Source of the DNA: Elephas maximus indicus
Taxonomy: Eukaryota; Chordata; Mammalia; Proboscidea; Elephantidae
NCBI RefSeq assembly: GCF_024166365.1
Contig: NC_064842.1
Span: 10,325,001 to 10,389,000, forward strand
Direction: 5' to 3'
DNA: 64,000 nucleotides
Position numbers and translations under genes: made by a program. Of the stretch, positions 56,601 through 61,439 are shown piece after piece (position 1 is the stretch's first letter; each line of letters starts with the position of its first letter). The notes under the pieces are model-generated. The model saw only the letters and a list, made by a program, of their open reading frames with translations, did no database searches and was not told the DNA's origin.

Positions 56601-58015
56601 TGCATGGAGAACTGGGGGAGGAGCATCCCACAGGCATCACAGAGAAGTCCCAGAGGCAGCCACATACAAACCAGGTGAGGGACCGTGCCATGGAGTGCCG
56701 CGTAAATTCATACAAGGAGCAGAGGGTGGCGGGCTTGAAAAGCTGGCTGGGAGCAGGTAGAGGGCCTTACACGCCAGGCTGAAGAGTTGGAATGTTATTC
56801 TTTAGGCACCATTGAAAGCTTCTGAGCCTACGAGTAATAAGACCAGAAAGCAATATAGTAGAGTGTGAAGACTGAATTGAAAGAGGGAGAGAATGAAGAA
56901 AAGAGACTGGGTAGGAAGCTATTACTATAGCCTGAACATACTTGAAACAAGATTTGACAGTGGGATTGGGACCAAACAGGCAAATTCAGAAGATGTTGTG
57001 CAAGAAGAACTTCGGGATGTAGCACCTAATTAGACATGAAAAATGAGGGCTGCGGCATAAAGGCGGACGCCAGAACTACAAGCCCGAGTGACTGGTAGGC
57101 TGGCAGTGACAGGAAAGGAGGAGTCGGAGGGAAAGGCACCTAGGGAAAGGAGGCGATAAGGTGTGAATAAATATGTGGGGTACCTAATATGTGGCACAGG
57201 CAGTTTGCCGGGGCTACTAACTAAAAAGGTTGACAGTTCAAACCCACCCCGTGGTGCCACAGAAGAAAATCCTGGCAGTCTGCTTCCATGAAGACTACAG
57301 CCAAGAAGACCCTACGGAGCTCAGTTCTACTCTGTGACACAGGGGTTGCCAGCAGTTGGAACCAACTCGACGGCAGTGAATTTTTTTTTTTTTTTGACAA
57401 TCTCTTAATGGAGTTCATGGGTGGTGCCAATGGTTAATGTGTTCAGCTGCTAACCGAAAGTTTGGCAGTTTGAGTCTGCCCAGAGGTGCCTTGGAAGAAA
57501 AGCCTGGTGATCTACTTCTGAAAAACCAGCCTCTGAAAAGGCCGTGGAGCACAGTTCTATTTGGACACACACGGGGTCACCATGAGTCGGAATTGACTTG
57601 ACAATGACAACAGGTAAAAATCTCTTAATGCCGAAAAAGGGAACATTGACATAGAGAAAAGATGTGGGAACATGGCCATTGGTTAGGCTTCTGTAGTTGG
57701 CATACTGGGCAGGCTGTTCCTTGCACAACTCCAGGGGGCGCTGTCCTATTGGGCTTTGATGGAAATGATGCTCTGAAGCTGTGCAATATGGCGGCCCTGT
57801 GTGGGGTGGAGTGGCCAAAAGGAAGCCACGTACTGTTTGAACTCTTGCTGTGTTTGACTGACTCTCCGTGATCTTTCTCTCATTGCAGCTATCGCCTGTG
57901 TGACCCTTCTGAAAAAAAGGTATATGGAAAAGCGCCTCTGTTTGGACAATATTTTGTTCTGGAAAACCCAGGGATAATCAAGGTGGGAGACCCCGTGTAC
58001 CTGCTGGGCCAGTAG
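26366..58015 (+). CDS. MTARC1: MTARC1, complete; mitochondrial amidoxime-reducing component 1
   Basis: Spliced coding sequence join(26366..26637, 31315..31488, 39299..39461, 40880..41020, 48759..48820, 48909..48980, 57889..58015) = 1011 nt, 336 aa plus TAG. Human MTARC1 is 337 aa; this copy lacks one Leu of the LLQQ stretch after the anchor. Start chosen because the ATG has G at -3 and +4 and gives the family N-terminus [11 protein letters not shown]. Residues 1-20 plus a hydrophobic helix at about 21-40 and a basic run [10 protein letters not shown] (41-50) form the outer-membrane signal anchor. The beta-barrel MOSC_N domain (about 54-174) includes YPVKSCKG at 63-70. The MOSC domain (about 186-335) includes the Mo-ligand Cys272 (TGC 48910-48912; human Cys273) and ends GDPVYLLGQ. 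Known role: Moco reductase of amidoximes and other N-hydroxylated compounds with CYB5B/CYB5R3; linked to liver lipid in humans. It appears intact. Confidence 0.97.
26796..26980 (+). mobile_element. AfroSINE, short form, close to MTARC1 exon 1
   Basis: cggagccccggcggcgcagt head, tcggcagttcgaatccacca, cctcgacagcaacgggtttg. Lies about 160 bp after the exon 1 donor. A small internal duplication gagtttatgagtcagaa is present. Confidence 0.88.
27216..27372 (+). mobile_element. AfroSINE, short form
   Basis: agccctgggggcgcagtggt to actctaaggcaaagggtttg. Confidence 0.9.
27486..27649 (-). mobile_element. AfroSINE, short form
   Basis: Complement, full length: aaaaaaccaaacccgtcgcc to actacaccgccagggattcc. 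Opposite to the copy 114 bp upstream, so the two can pair in RNA. Confidence 0.9.
27977..28172 (+). mobile_element. AfroSINE, short form, with triplicated head
   Basis: Body and tail are ordinary, but the head is present three times (see the tandem repeat at 27979-28047). Confidence 0.88.
27979..28047 (+). repeat. three tandem copies of a 23-bp SINE head segment
   Basis: Unit ctatggtggctagtggttaa plus gta; copy 2 differs by one base (gttag for gctag). 27979-28001, 28002-28024, 28025-28047. It overlaps the A-box region of the SINE. Confidence 0.85.
28617..28815 (+). mobile_element. AfroSINE, variant form
   Basis: cacgagtccctgtgtggccc head, ttggaggttcgaaccctcct B box, gtacacatggggttgttatg block. 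Confidence 0.85.
29036..29690 (-). mobile_element. BovB/RTE-clade LINE 3' fragment
   Basis: Complement of the LINE 3' portion. On the complement the frame encodes segments such as [20 protein letters not shown] and [20 protein letters not shown], typical of the C-terminal tail of this LINE. Several frame breaks. Confidence 0.85.
30494..30653 (-). mobile_element. AfroSINE, short form
   Basis: Complement: gttgttgttgttaggtcctg, aaggagtggctggtggattt, actacgccaccagggctc. The gttgttgtt plus gtcctg start resembles the RTE 3' end more than the usual SINE tail. Confidence 0.88.
30752..30846 (+). mobile_element. BovB/RTE LINE extreme 3' end
   Basis: ggtgcaggactagacagtgt, actatgagtcggaatcgact, ggacagcacctaacgaca. 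Confidence 0.75.
31315..31488 (+). CDS. MTARC1: MTARC1 coding exon 2
   Basis: 174 nt, phase 2 both sides. Acceptor aaatgacag, donor tgcag/gtaagg. Encodes [20 protein letters not shown] to [10 protein letters not shown] in MOSC_N. Confidence 0.96.
31489..31890. other. start of MTARC1 intron 2, nothing recognised
   Basis: Unique-looking sequence between the exon 2 donor and an LTR. Confidence 0.4.
31900..32550 (+). mobile_element. solo LTR-like element of an endogenous retrovirus
   Basis: LTR-type order of signals: CCAAT in cagccaatcatg (32001-32012), a TATA-like ctaataaagg near 32046, AATAAA at 32213-32218 after a pyrimidine-rich stretch, then a G-rich downstream part with gtaacccccgaattcgtagc. 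No internal retroviral genes. Ends are uncertain and no target-site duplication was assigned. Confidence 0.55.
32768..32934 (-). mobile_element. AfroSINE, short form
   Basis: Complement: aaaccaaacccattgccgtc to actacaccaccagggctttc, full length. Confidence 0.9.
32940..33740. other. MTARC1 intron 2 segment, AT-rich
   Basis: 33470-33600 (taatacacattcgttattga) resembles an old dispersed repeat also hinted at near 12390-12470; not classified. An A-rich run lies at 33630-33655. Confidence 0.35.
33743..34083 (+). mobile_element. L1 3'-UTR fragment
   Basis: gctgataatggggaacccaa, gttgacatgtcatggggttg and neighbouring blocks match the L1 3' end at 10600-10860. The piece at 34085-34140 looks like the end of another L1 in the opposite direction. 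Confidence 0.8.
34182..34272 (+). mobile_element. AfroSINE, long form, 3' half
   Basis: agattacagccttggaaacc to gtcgcaatcgactcaaccgc; head missing. Confidence 0.8.
34280..36650. other. MTARC1 intron 2, longest stretch poor in young repeats
   Basis: No SINE over 2.3 kb, unusual for this window. Holds an (AC)n run at 35824-35842 and a small duplication of aaaggcatcgtcagaa at 36277-36313. No exon or named repeat recognised. Confidence 0.4.
36658..36836 (+). mobile_element. AfroSINE, long form, with internal deletion
   Basis: Head and gatgtggcagtctgcttcca block present; the ttctactctgtcctataggg segment is deleted before the tail. Confidence 0.87.
36840..36960 (-). mobile_element. MIR
   Basis: ccctattttatggatgaaga and ccccaagttcacagaactag match the complement of the MIR core. 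Confidence 0.6.
37150..37346 (+). mobile_element. AfroSINE, variant form
   Basis: ggagttcctgggtggcacaa head, ctgacacacttggggttgcc block, gagtcggagtcgactcggct tail. Confidence 0.88.
37771..37986 (-). mobile_element. AfroSINE, variant form
   Basis: Complement: gctcttgggtcgatgctgac, ccatttgtgtccgagtggaa, gtttgtaccacccggagact. Confidence 0.87.
38227..38388 (+). mobile_element. AfroSINE, short form
   Basis: ggaaaccccggtggtgtagt to a T-run tail. First of a four-SINE cluster upstream of exon 3. Confidence 0.9.
38400..38604 (+). mobile_element. AfroSINE, long form
   Basis: gggagccctgtggtgcagtg head, atatggcagtctgattccac block, caactcgacagcaacaggtt tail. Confidence 0.9.
38619..38826 (+). mobile_element. 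AfroSINE, long form
   Basis: ggagccctggtggcacagtg head to a T-run after actctacaaaagatt; third in the cluster. Confidence 0.9.
38880..39088 (-). mobile_element. AfroSINE, variant form
   Basis: Complement: gttgctgctgagcctgactc, gggttttcaatggctgtgat, gtaccacgcagggactc. Fourth in the cluster, opposite in orientation, 210 bp before exon 3. Confidence 0.87.
39299..39461 (+). CDS. MTARC1: MTARC1 coding exon 3
   Basis: 163 nt. Acceptor ggctgcag, donor gagaag/gtcaga, phase 0. Encodes [18 protein letters not shown] to DAFRPAEK, linking MOSC_N to MOSC. GCG at 39342-39344 encodes Ala164, matching human position 165; ATG at 39408-39410 matches human Met187. Confidence 0.96.
39470..39945. other. start of MTARC1 intron 3, nothing recognised
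   Basis: Unique-looking sequence. tttctggactc and gagtccagaaa near 39820-39850 form a short inverted repeat. Confidence 0.35.
39952..40111 (-). mobile_element. AfroSINE, short form
   Basis: Complement: aaaccaaaccagctgccgtc to actgtgccaccagggctcc. Confidence 0.9.
40290..40500 (+). mobile_element. AfroSINE, long form
   Basis: Full length; ttttatcaaatat occurs immediately on both sides, a clear target-site duplication. Confidence 0.92.
40772..40829 (+). repeat. 29-bp tandem duplication next to MTARC1 exon 4
   Basis: Two copies (40772-40800, 40801-40829) sharing atgtttccaggt and ctagaca, about 50 bp before the exon 4 acceptor, in the usual branch-point and tract neighbourhood. Confidence 0.8.
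40880..41020 (+). CDS. MTARC1: MTARC1 coding exon 4
   Basis: 141 nt, phase 0 both sides. Acceptor ccttaccag, donor gaagag/gtaatt. Encodes [20 protein letters not shown] to [13 protein letters not shown] BovB/RTE fragment starts only 22 bp downstream of the donor. Confidence 0.96.
41043..41637 (-). mobile_element. BovB/RTE-clade LINE 3' fragment
   Basis: Complement of the same 3' part as 29036-29690 (cagtccatcttagggagggt, gccctttcctagtgatcggt). Begins 22 bp after the exon 4 donor. Confidence 0.83.
41640..41695 (-). mobile_element. AfroSINE tail fragment
   Basis: aaaaccaaacccattgccat and gagtcgattctgactcatag only; appears truncated, attached to the end of the RTE fragment. Confidence 0.75.
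41700..42290. other. MTARC1 intron 4 segment, nothing recognised
   Basis: Unique-looking sequence with a short local duplication of tttgtcaccca at 41715-41740. Confidence 0.35.
42296..42489 (-). mobile_element. AfroSINE, long form, diverged
   Basis: Complement: gttgcaactcaaagcagccc, agactgtcacattgttctcc, acttggccaccaaggctcc. Confidence 0.83.
42805..44192 (+). mobile_element. BovB/RTE-clade LINE, 5' truncated, with reverse-transcriptase remnants
   Basis: Largest LINE of this family here (about 1.4 kb). Readable RT pieces: [51 protein letters not shown]. The catalytic YADD-type motif reads YAHD at 43375-43386 and lies in another frame from the preceding 43139-43432 stretch, so the copy is dead. 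The 3' end reads gagtcggagctgactcgacg then a CAA-rich tail. A low-complexity insertion lies near 43698-43738. BovB/RTE elements are known to have spread horizontally among vertebrates, including into Afrotheria. Confidence 0.88.
44200..44475. other. intron 4 segment, nothing recognised
   Basis: Short unique-looking stretch between LINE and MIR. Confidence 0.35.
44480..44625 (-). mobile_element. MIR
   Basis: ttattcctcacaacacccca, cccattttactggggaggaa and gcttgcccaaggtgacac follow the complement of MIR. Confidence 0.7.
44630..45600. other. intron 4 segment, nothing recognised
   Basis: Repeat-poor sequence of about 970 bp; no exon of known protein seen. Confidence 0.4.
45603..45800 (-). mobile_element. 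AfroSINE, variant form
   Basis: Complement: ccagtcaactccaactcatg, agggttttcaatggctaatt, gtttgcaccagccagggacc. Confidence 0.88.
45820..46374 (+). mobile_element. L2 LINE, 3' region, first part
   Basis: gccatacatgacctcacccc followed by ctcactccccctcttactct is the L2 3' region. Together with 47310-47586 it forms one split L2. The upstream part is more diverged, so the left boundary is soft. Confidence 0.55.
46375..46780 (+). repeat. minisatellite, 7 copies of a 58-bp unit
   Basis: Copies start at 46375 and every 58 bp to 46723; unit begins gccccagccacactagcttc and ends gctggttcctct. Copies are near identical, differing mainly at ccacagg/ccgcagg and ttgtcc/ttgccc. A partial copy follows at 46781. 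The unit matches the L2 segment expected at this point. Confidence 0.95.
46838..46890 (+). mobile_element. AfroSINE tail fragment
   Basis: tatagggtcacaatgagtcg, gaattaactcaatggcagtg. Confidence 0.7.
47104..47301 (-). mobile_element. AfroSINE, variant form
   Basis: Complement: gtcagttccgactcagagcg, ctcctgtgtgtcagcgtaga, gcttgcgccacccagggagc. Inserted in the L2. Confidence 0.86.
47310..47586 (+). mobile_element. L2 LINE, 3' end
   Basis: gtcacctcctctgtgaagcc, actccttatcacctcaaggt and a terminal gtgttcaataaa are the L2 3' end in order. Confidence 0.65.
47645..47905 (-). mobile_element. L1 3'-end fragment
   Basis: tgctttaggtgaaagtttac is the complement of the L1 terminus seen at 10870 (cttcatctaaagtac); 5' truncated. 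Confidence 0.65.
47907..48102 (+). mobile_element. AfroSINE, variant form
   Basis: ggagcctctgtgtggtacaa head, gaaaggcctggcgacctgcc, tggagtcgccaggagccaga. Confidence 0.85.
48478..48612 (+). mobile_element. L2 LINE fragment
   Basis: gctccctctgcctgggatcc and ccttcgctgaccagaccact are L2 3' region blocks. About 150-280 bp before exon 5. Confidence 0.6.
48621..48700 (+). mobile_element. AfroSINE 3' half
   Basis: aagccctgtggggctgctct, ctactctgtcctgtggcgtc, gagtcggaactaactcaaag. Confidence 0.8.
48759..48820 (+). CDS. MTARC1: MTARC1 coding exon 5
   Basis: 62 nt. Acceptor ttgtcccctag, donor tccag/gtgaga. Encodes [20 protein letters not shown] and the first part of Arg. Confidence 0.96.
48909..48980 (+). 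CDS. MTARC1: MTARC1 coding exon 6
   Basis: 72 nt, phase 2 both sides, after an 88-bp intron. TGC at 48910-48912 is the Mo-ligand cysteine codon, followed by [18 protein letters not shown]. Confidence 0.96.
49289..49447 (-). mobile_element. AfroSINE, short form
   Basis: Complement: accaaacctgttgccatcga to actatgccaccagggcctcg. Confidence 0.9.
49665..49815 (+). mobile_element. AfroSINE, short form
   Basis: gagccttggtggtgcagtgg to gtcagaatcaactggaaggc. Confidence 0.9.
49970..50349 (-). mobile_element. ancient L1 (L1M-type) fragment, left part
   Basis: Complement of L1M: cacttcggtcatttttaaac, ttctcatcaccccaaacaga, gtgttcaagattcatccatg, gtggctgaatcatactccat. Continues at 51464 beyond the minisatellite and a SINE. 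Confidence 0.78.
50350..51262 (+). repeat. minisatellite, about 27 copies of a 34-bp unit
   Basis: Unit attccattttatgtacacac followed by cagaaccaaatcgt. Length 34 is 1 mod 3 and the unit has no stop in any + frame, so all three + frames stay open for 272-312 codons. Copies vary at gtacac/gcacac and gaacc/gaccc. A few units have 32-33 bp. In MTARC1 intron 6. Confidence 0.95.
51263..51462 (-). mobile_element. AfroSINE, variant form, abutting the minisatellite
   Basis: Complement: aggtgccactgagtcagctc, ccctgtgtgtcagagtagaa, atttgcaccacccaggaacc. Its tail-side bases (gaaccaatc) appear in every minisatellite unit. Confidence 0.88.
51464..51600 (-). mobile_element. ancient L1 (L1M-type) fragment, right part
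   Basis: gtaccacatttgtttgtcct, tcttggtgggcacttgggtt continue the L1M of 49970-50349. Confidence 0.7.
51855..52320. promoter_or_regulatory. candidate conserved non-coding element in MTARC1 intron 6
   Basis: Repeat-free, complex, mildly CpG-enriched island within repeat-rich DNA. It contains homeobox-type cataaatc twice (near 51971 and 52002) and gtaatttatg near 51941, plus tgatgtcagtcac near 52181. Regulatory role is inference. Confidence 0.3.
52464..52515 (-). mobile_element. AfroSINE tail fragment
   Basis: aacccactgctgttgagtcg, attccgactcgtagcgaccc. Confidence 0.75.
52551..52752 (+). mobile_element. AfroSINE, variant form
   Basis: ggagtccctgggtggtacaa head to aacggactcagtggcagctg; agatgctcag lies on both sides. 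Confidence 0.92.
52895..53030 (+). mobile_element. MIR
   Basis: tggcaagtcactttgcttct and tctgtttctctatttgtaaa follow the MIR core. Confidence 0.55.
53035..53830. other. intron 6 segment, mostly unrecognised
   Basis: Unique-looking DNA. tatatgtgttattatatgta near 53515 is a short AT repeat. A weak MIR-like piece lies near 53780-53835. Confidence 0.35.
53840..54040 (+). mobile_element. AfroSINE, variant form, diverged
   Basis: gttggaggttcgagtccacc B box, gagacacatgggattgccat block; head partly lost. Confidence 0.85.
54447..54650 (-). mobile_element. AfroSINE, long form
   Basis: Complement: gttcttgttaggtgctgtca, gcagactgccaggtctgtct, gttgcaccatcagggctcc. Confidence 0.87.
54765..54935 (+). mobile_element. 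MIR
   Basis: tgtggagccagacagacctg, then ttttgtaaggatagagagat: MIR order, diverged. Confidence 0.6.
54968..55135 (+). mobile_element. AfroSINE, short form, young-looking
   Basis: Full length; tagaagtgtgtg occurs directly before (near 54955) and after (near 55140). Confidence 0.92.
55143..55239. repeat. (TG)n/(TA)n compound microsatellite
   Basis: Alternating gtgtgtgt and atatatgcat blocks ending in a gtgtgtgt run of about 24 bases; purine-pyrimidine alternation throughout. Confidence 0.95.
55245..55361 (+). mobile_element. AfroSINE, variant form, 3' half
   Basis: gaaaggtcacagccattgaa, ttgcacacactgggtctcca, gagtcagaatcgactccatg. Its head side is replaced by the microsatellite. Confidence 0.83.
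55370..55890. other. intron 6 segment with an old repeat
   Basis: gtggctacaatgtgccatgc and actgtgccaggccatgagaa near 55748 are a common ancient mammalian repeat motif that I cannot assign; the rest is unrecognised. Confidence 0.4.
55893..56056 (+). mobile_element. AfroSINE, short form
   Basis: ggagccctgatggcacagtg to gactcaacaggaatgggttt. Confidence 0.9.
56060..57180. other. intron 6 segment with diverged unnamed repeat
   Basis: Blocks such as tgagttgggccttgaggaag and agggccttacacgccaggct belong to an old dispersed mammalian repeat, also glimpsed at 28880-29030 and 29830-29930; family not named. No exon. Confidence 0.4.
57189..57398 (+). mobile_element. AfroSINE, variant form
   Basis: ttgacagttcaaacccaccc B box, ggcagtctgcttccatgaag block, aaccaactcgacggcagtga tail and T run. 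Confidence 0.86.
57411..57616 (+). mobile_element. AfroSINE, variant form
   Basis: ggagttcatgggtggtgcca head; aatctcttaatg is duplicated on both sides. About 270 bp before MTARC1 exon 7. Confidence 0.92.
57889..58015 (+). CDS. MTARC1: MTARC1 coding exon 7 with stop
   Basis: 127 nt from acceptor tctcattgcag to TAG at 58013-58015. Encodes [29 protein letters not shown] and ends GDPVYLLGQ, the MTARC1-type C-terminus. Confidence 0.96.
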
Positions 58016-58451
58016 CAGGTACCGTATCTCTTGGAAATTCAGGTGCCTTTAGCAGTGCTCTTAAAACGACAACACTTGGAGCTCCGTGTTTCGGAACTGA
58101 CATCTTAGCATTGTCTTTAGATCTGTGATTTCAACATTTTTCTTCTCATGGACTTCTTGTGGCTCGGTGCCTCTACTGCCCCACTGTACAAAGTGAAAAA
58201 CACAGTCTTGGTAACTTAGTAGGACTTCAGTAAGTCACTTAAATGACAAGACAGGATGTTGGAAACCCCTCATTTAACTATAACTGTGGAATAATTCCTT
58301 CTCTTTCCTCTCCGTTCACCTACCCAGGATGCTGACCTCTGTCATCTCATTACTACCCCTTAGGGTGAAAGAAGAGAAGAGAAAGAGGAAGAATGCAAGG
58401 GAGGACCAAAAGAATGTTCTAGAATGTTTTATTATCCCTATGCATTCAGCA

Positions 58452-58607
58452 TGGAAACCCTGGTGGCGTAATGGTTAAGAGCTGCTGCTGCTAACCAAAA
58501 GGTCGGCAGTTTGAATCCACCAGGCGCTCCTTGGAAACTCAATGGGGCAGTTCTACTCTGTCCCGTAGGGTCGCTATGAGTCGGAGTCGACTAGATGGCA
58601 ACGGGTA
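58452..58607 (+). mobile_element. AfroSINE, short form, inside the MTARC1 3' UTR
   Basis: Full-length, low divergence: tcgctatgagtcggagtcga; gcattcag is found on both flanks. Sense orientation, so it is carried in the mRNA. Confidence 0.92.
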
Positions 58608-59096
58608 CGCATTGAGCATTCAGTGGAAGTTAAATAGCTCCCCAAGCAGGGCTAGAATGCCACTTCATTGTTCTCTGTCTCATGTCAGGTTCTGTGTGAG
58701 CTTTTACAAGGACTTAAAGAACCTGGTGTTCAGAGAACACTTAGGATGTTAATTTTACAAAGACCTTCTTGGATCCAGCACTATTGCATCTCAGACAGTG
58801 TCCGCCAGGATTTGATGGACCCTTCATAGCGCACAGTGCCCGAGGCTGAGGACGCCAGAAACGTCAGGGTCGAAAGTCCATGCACAAGGGCAGCGTGGCT
58901 GCCAGCCTCTGAGCTGGATCACCTGAAAAGCGAGTCAGGCGAACAGAAACTCCCCTGCCGTGAAGCACCATATCAAGCGTTTTCCACTGTGATCCTCAGC
59001 CTTTCTAAAGACATCAGTCAACAGTGGCCCCATAGAGGGAATGGCCCCTGACGTGTTGCTGTGTGATGTTGTCCAGGGACTGGATGGTGCCTTTCT

Positions 59097-59146
59097 AATG
59101 CCCACTGCCGTCTAGTCGATTCCAACTCATAGTGACCCCATAGCAT
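59097..59146 (-). mobile_element. AfroSINE tail fragment in the MTARC1 3' UTR
   Basis: gcccactgccgtctagtcga, ttccaactcatagtgacccc. Antisense to the mRNA. Confidence 0.78.
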
Positions 59147-59288
59147 CCTTCTTAATAGAACGGAAAGAGATGGTCCTGAGAAGAAAAGGTGCCACCTAGT
59201 GGCATCGAATAGCAGTTCAGCTCATGCTATTAAAAAAAAATTGAAAACGTGCCTTTAAGTGTGTTTTATTTTTCAATCCTGGAAAATT

Positions 59289-59498
59289 GGAGTCCCCAGA
59301 TGATGCAAACAGTTCATGTGCTCAGGTGCTAACTTAAAGGTAGGAGGCTCGAGTTCACCCAGAGATATTTCAGAAGAAAGACCTGGCAACCTGCTTCCAA
59401 AAAATCAGCCATTGATAACCCTGTAGAGTACAGTTCTACTCTGACACACATGGGGTCACCATGAATCAGAGTTGACTTGATGGCAGCTGGTACTGGTT
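59289..59498 (+). mobile_element. AfroSINE, variant form, in the MTARC1 3' UTR
   Basis: ggagtccccagatgatgcaa head, ctgacacacatggggtcacc block, gagttgacttgatggcagct tail. Confidence 0.88.
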
Positions 59499-59893
59499 TA
59501 CTTGTACCCTGGGAAAAAAAATTTTTAAAGGAAGTCTTGGGACCTCCAGGTGCTCTCTGCTTCTCTCCTGCAGGTGTCTGATTCCTGCAACTGCTCAGAA
59601 GGGCGACTGTGCTGTCTCCTTGCTGGTCTCGTCAGCTCATGACTGGACGCCTCAAATTCAGGGTGAAAAGTTCTTAAATCTCTGGCTGAGAAGAAATGTG
59701 ATCGCATGGTTCGAAATAAATCGCTGAAAATCTTTAAAAGGCAAAAAGGAAAACGTGTAGGTTCATTGAAAAATAAATGTCTGCTGATTGAATTATAACT
59801 CTAGGATAGGATGAGTGTATCTTTCATTGACACTGTGTCTTTTGACTGTGCGGGGAAGCTGACCAAATCTTTCAAAGATGTTTCAAAAATGTA

Positions 59894-59899
59894 AATAAA
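59894..59899 (+). terminator. MTARC1: likely MTARC1 poly(A) signal AATAAA
   Basis: AATAAA followed by tggaagctagcttgactagt, the same context as the end of the human MTARC1 mRNA as recalled. Upstream AATAAA copies at 59715 and 59772 are alternatives. Confidence 0.7.
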
Positions 59900-60121
59900 T
59901 GGAAGCTAGCTTGACTAGTTGCAAGTCTTACTACCTTCTTGGCAAAAAAGTCAGACTTTGGAAGGTGAATGGGCAAAATCAACAGTTACCACCAATAATT
60001 CTGCACCTGGGTGACCCAGAGGAACACCCGTCTTTGAAAGGCTGTCGAGTAAACAGGCTTTTTTTCCCCCCAGGAGTCATGCATTTTTCACTTTGGCTTT
60101 ATAAAAGAGTTCAGTAATAAT

Positions 60122-60356
60122 GGGAGTCAACAGAGGCTTGTGTATGGCTCTGATGCTGAACAGGTTTCAGCAGAGCTTCCAGACTAAGACTAGGAAGAAA
60201 GGTGAGGCGATCTGCTCCCAAAAATGAGAACCTAGGGTTGCCAGAGTCTGACCTGCAACTGATCGTTGGGATGGAGCAGGACCAGGCAAAGCTTCATTTC
60301 ATTGTGCACGGGGTGACCGTGAATTGGGGGCCGACTTGATGACGGCAAACAACGGC
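60122..60356 (+). mobile_element. second copy of the tRNA-Gly-headed SINE family, head degenerate
   Basis: Shares cagagcttccagactaagac with 22765-23052. Ends in the RTE 3' block (ggagcaggaccaggcaaagc, ggccgacttgatgacggc) and a caaacaac tail. Confidence 0.55.
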
Positions 60357-60532
60357 AAAGCACAGCTTTGAGGAAAAGTTACAGGTTAAGGAGTGCGGGA
60401 GTATGTGTTTTCTGGTTGGTAAACCATTGCCATTTGCTTTCTGCACACTTGGAATGAAGTGGAGAACTGATGATCGAGATAACCTGGGCCGCCCTCCCTA
60501 GTGGGCCCACTTTATGCTGAAACTACGGATGG

Positions 60533-60723
60533 TGTTACTGTTGGGTGCCCTTGAGTCGATTCAGGCTCACAGTGACTCCATGGGACGGAGTAAAACTGCC
60601 CCCTGGGGTTTTCTTGGCTGCACTCTTCATGGGACTAGATCGCCACATCTTTCTCCCATAGAACGGCTGGGTGGGTTTGAACCTCCAACCTCTTGGTTAG
60701 CAGCTGAGCACCACCAGGACTCC
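60533..60723 (-). mobile_element. AfroSINE, long form
   Basis: Complement: cccttgagtcgattcaggct, gatcgccacatctttctccc. ctgaaactac is present on both sides (60519 and 60724). Confidence 0.9.
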
Positions 60724-60885
60724 CTGAAACTACAGATGGATGGAGACAAAAATAAGAATTCCTCAAGAAGTGTTACTAACGGGACTGGGAGAGCCCAAGA
60801 AGGAATTCACGGAAGATTTAGGAGCCAATATGAATATGTGCTCTGGGAGATCAGCCAAGAGGTCGGGGTCATATTCGATGGCTCT

Positions 60886-61432
60886 TGTTGTTAGTCGCCA
60901 TCAAGTAGGCTCCGATTCATGGCAACCTTGCGTTTTCTGGCCCTCCCCGTCTGCAGGGTCCTTGGCATGTCTGAGGCCTTGTTGCAGCTGTTGTGTTAGT
61001 CCATCTCATTGGGGGCTTCCCTCGTTTTCATCGGCCCCCCACTTTACCAAACGTTATGTTCTTTTCTAGTGATGGGTCTTTCCTGATGTGTCCAAAGTCA
61101 GTGATTCAAAGTCTCGCCATTCTTACTTCAGAGGAGCATTCCGGTTGTATTTCTTCTAGGCCTGACTGTTCATTCTTCGGCAGTCAGGAATATATTCAGT
61201 ATTCATTGCCAGCATCACAGATTGGATGCATCAATTCTTCTGTCTTCCTTTTTTATTATGCAATTTTCTCATGCATATGAAGTGATTGGAAGGACCATGG
61301 CTTGGGTCAGACACACTTTAGTCAGCAAAGCGACATCTTTGCTTTTTAAGACTTTAAAGAGCTCTTTTGCGATATGCTGTTTGACTTCTTGACTGCTGCT
61401 TCCATGGGCGTTGATTGTTGATCCACGTAGAA
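60886..61432 (-). mobile_element. BovB/RTE-clade LINE 3' fragment
   Basis: Complement of the same 3' region as the other copies: gtccatctcattgggggctt, ccactttaccaaacgttatg, tgactgctgcttccatgggc. Confidence 0.83.
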
Positions 61433-61439
61433 TGAAAAA

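Larger units (their letters stand above)
58016..59920 (+). other. MTARC1: MTARC1 3' UTR
   Basis: Non-coding continuation of the last exon. Stretches such as taggacttcagtaagtcac near 58220 and the terminal block near 59890 match the human MTARC1 3' UTR as I remember it. Three SINE insertions (58452, 59097, 59289) lengthen it. AATAAA motifs lie at 59715, 59772 and 59894; the last is the likely site. Confidence 0.75.
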
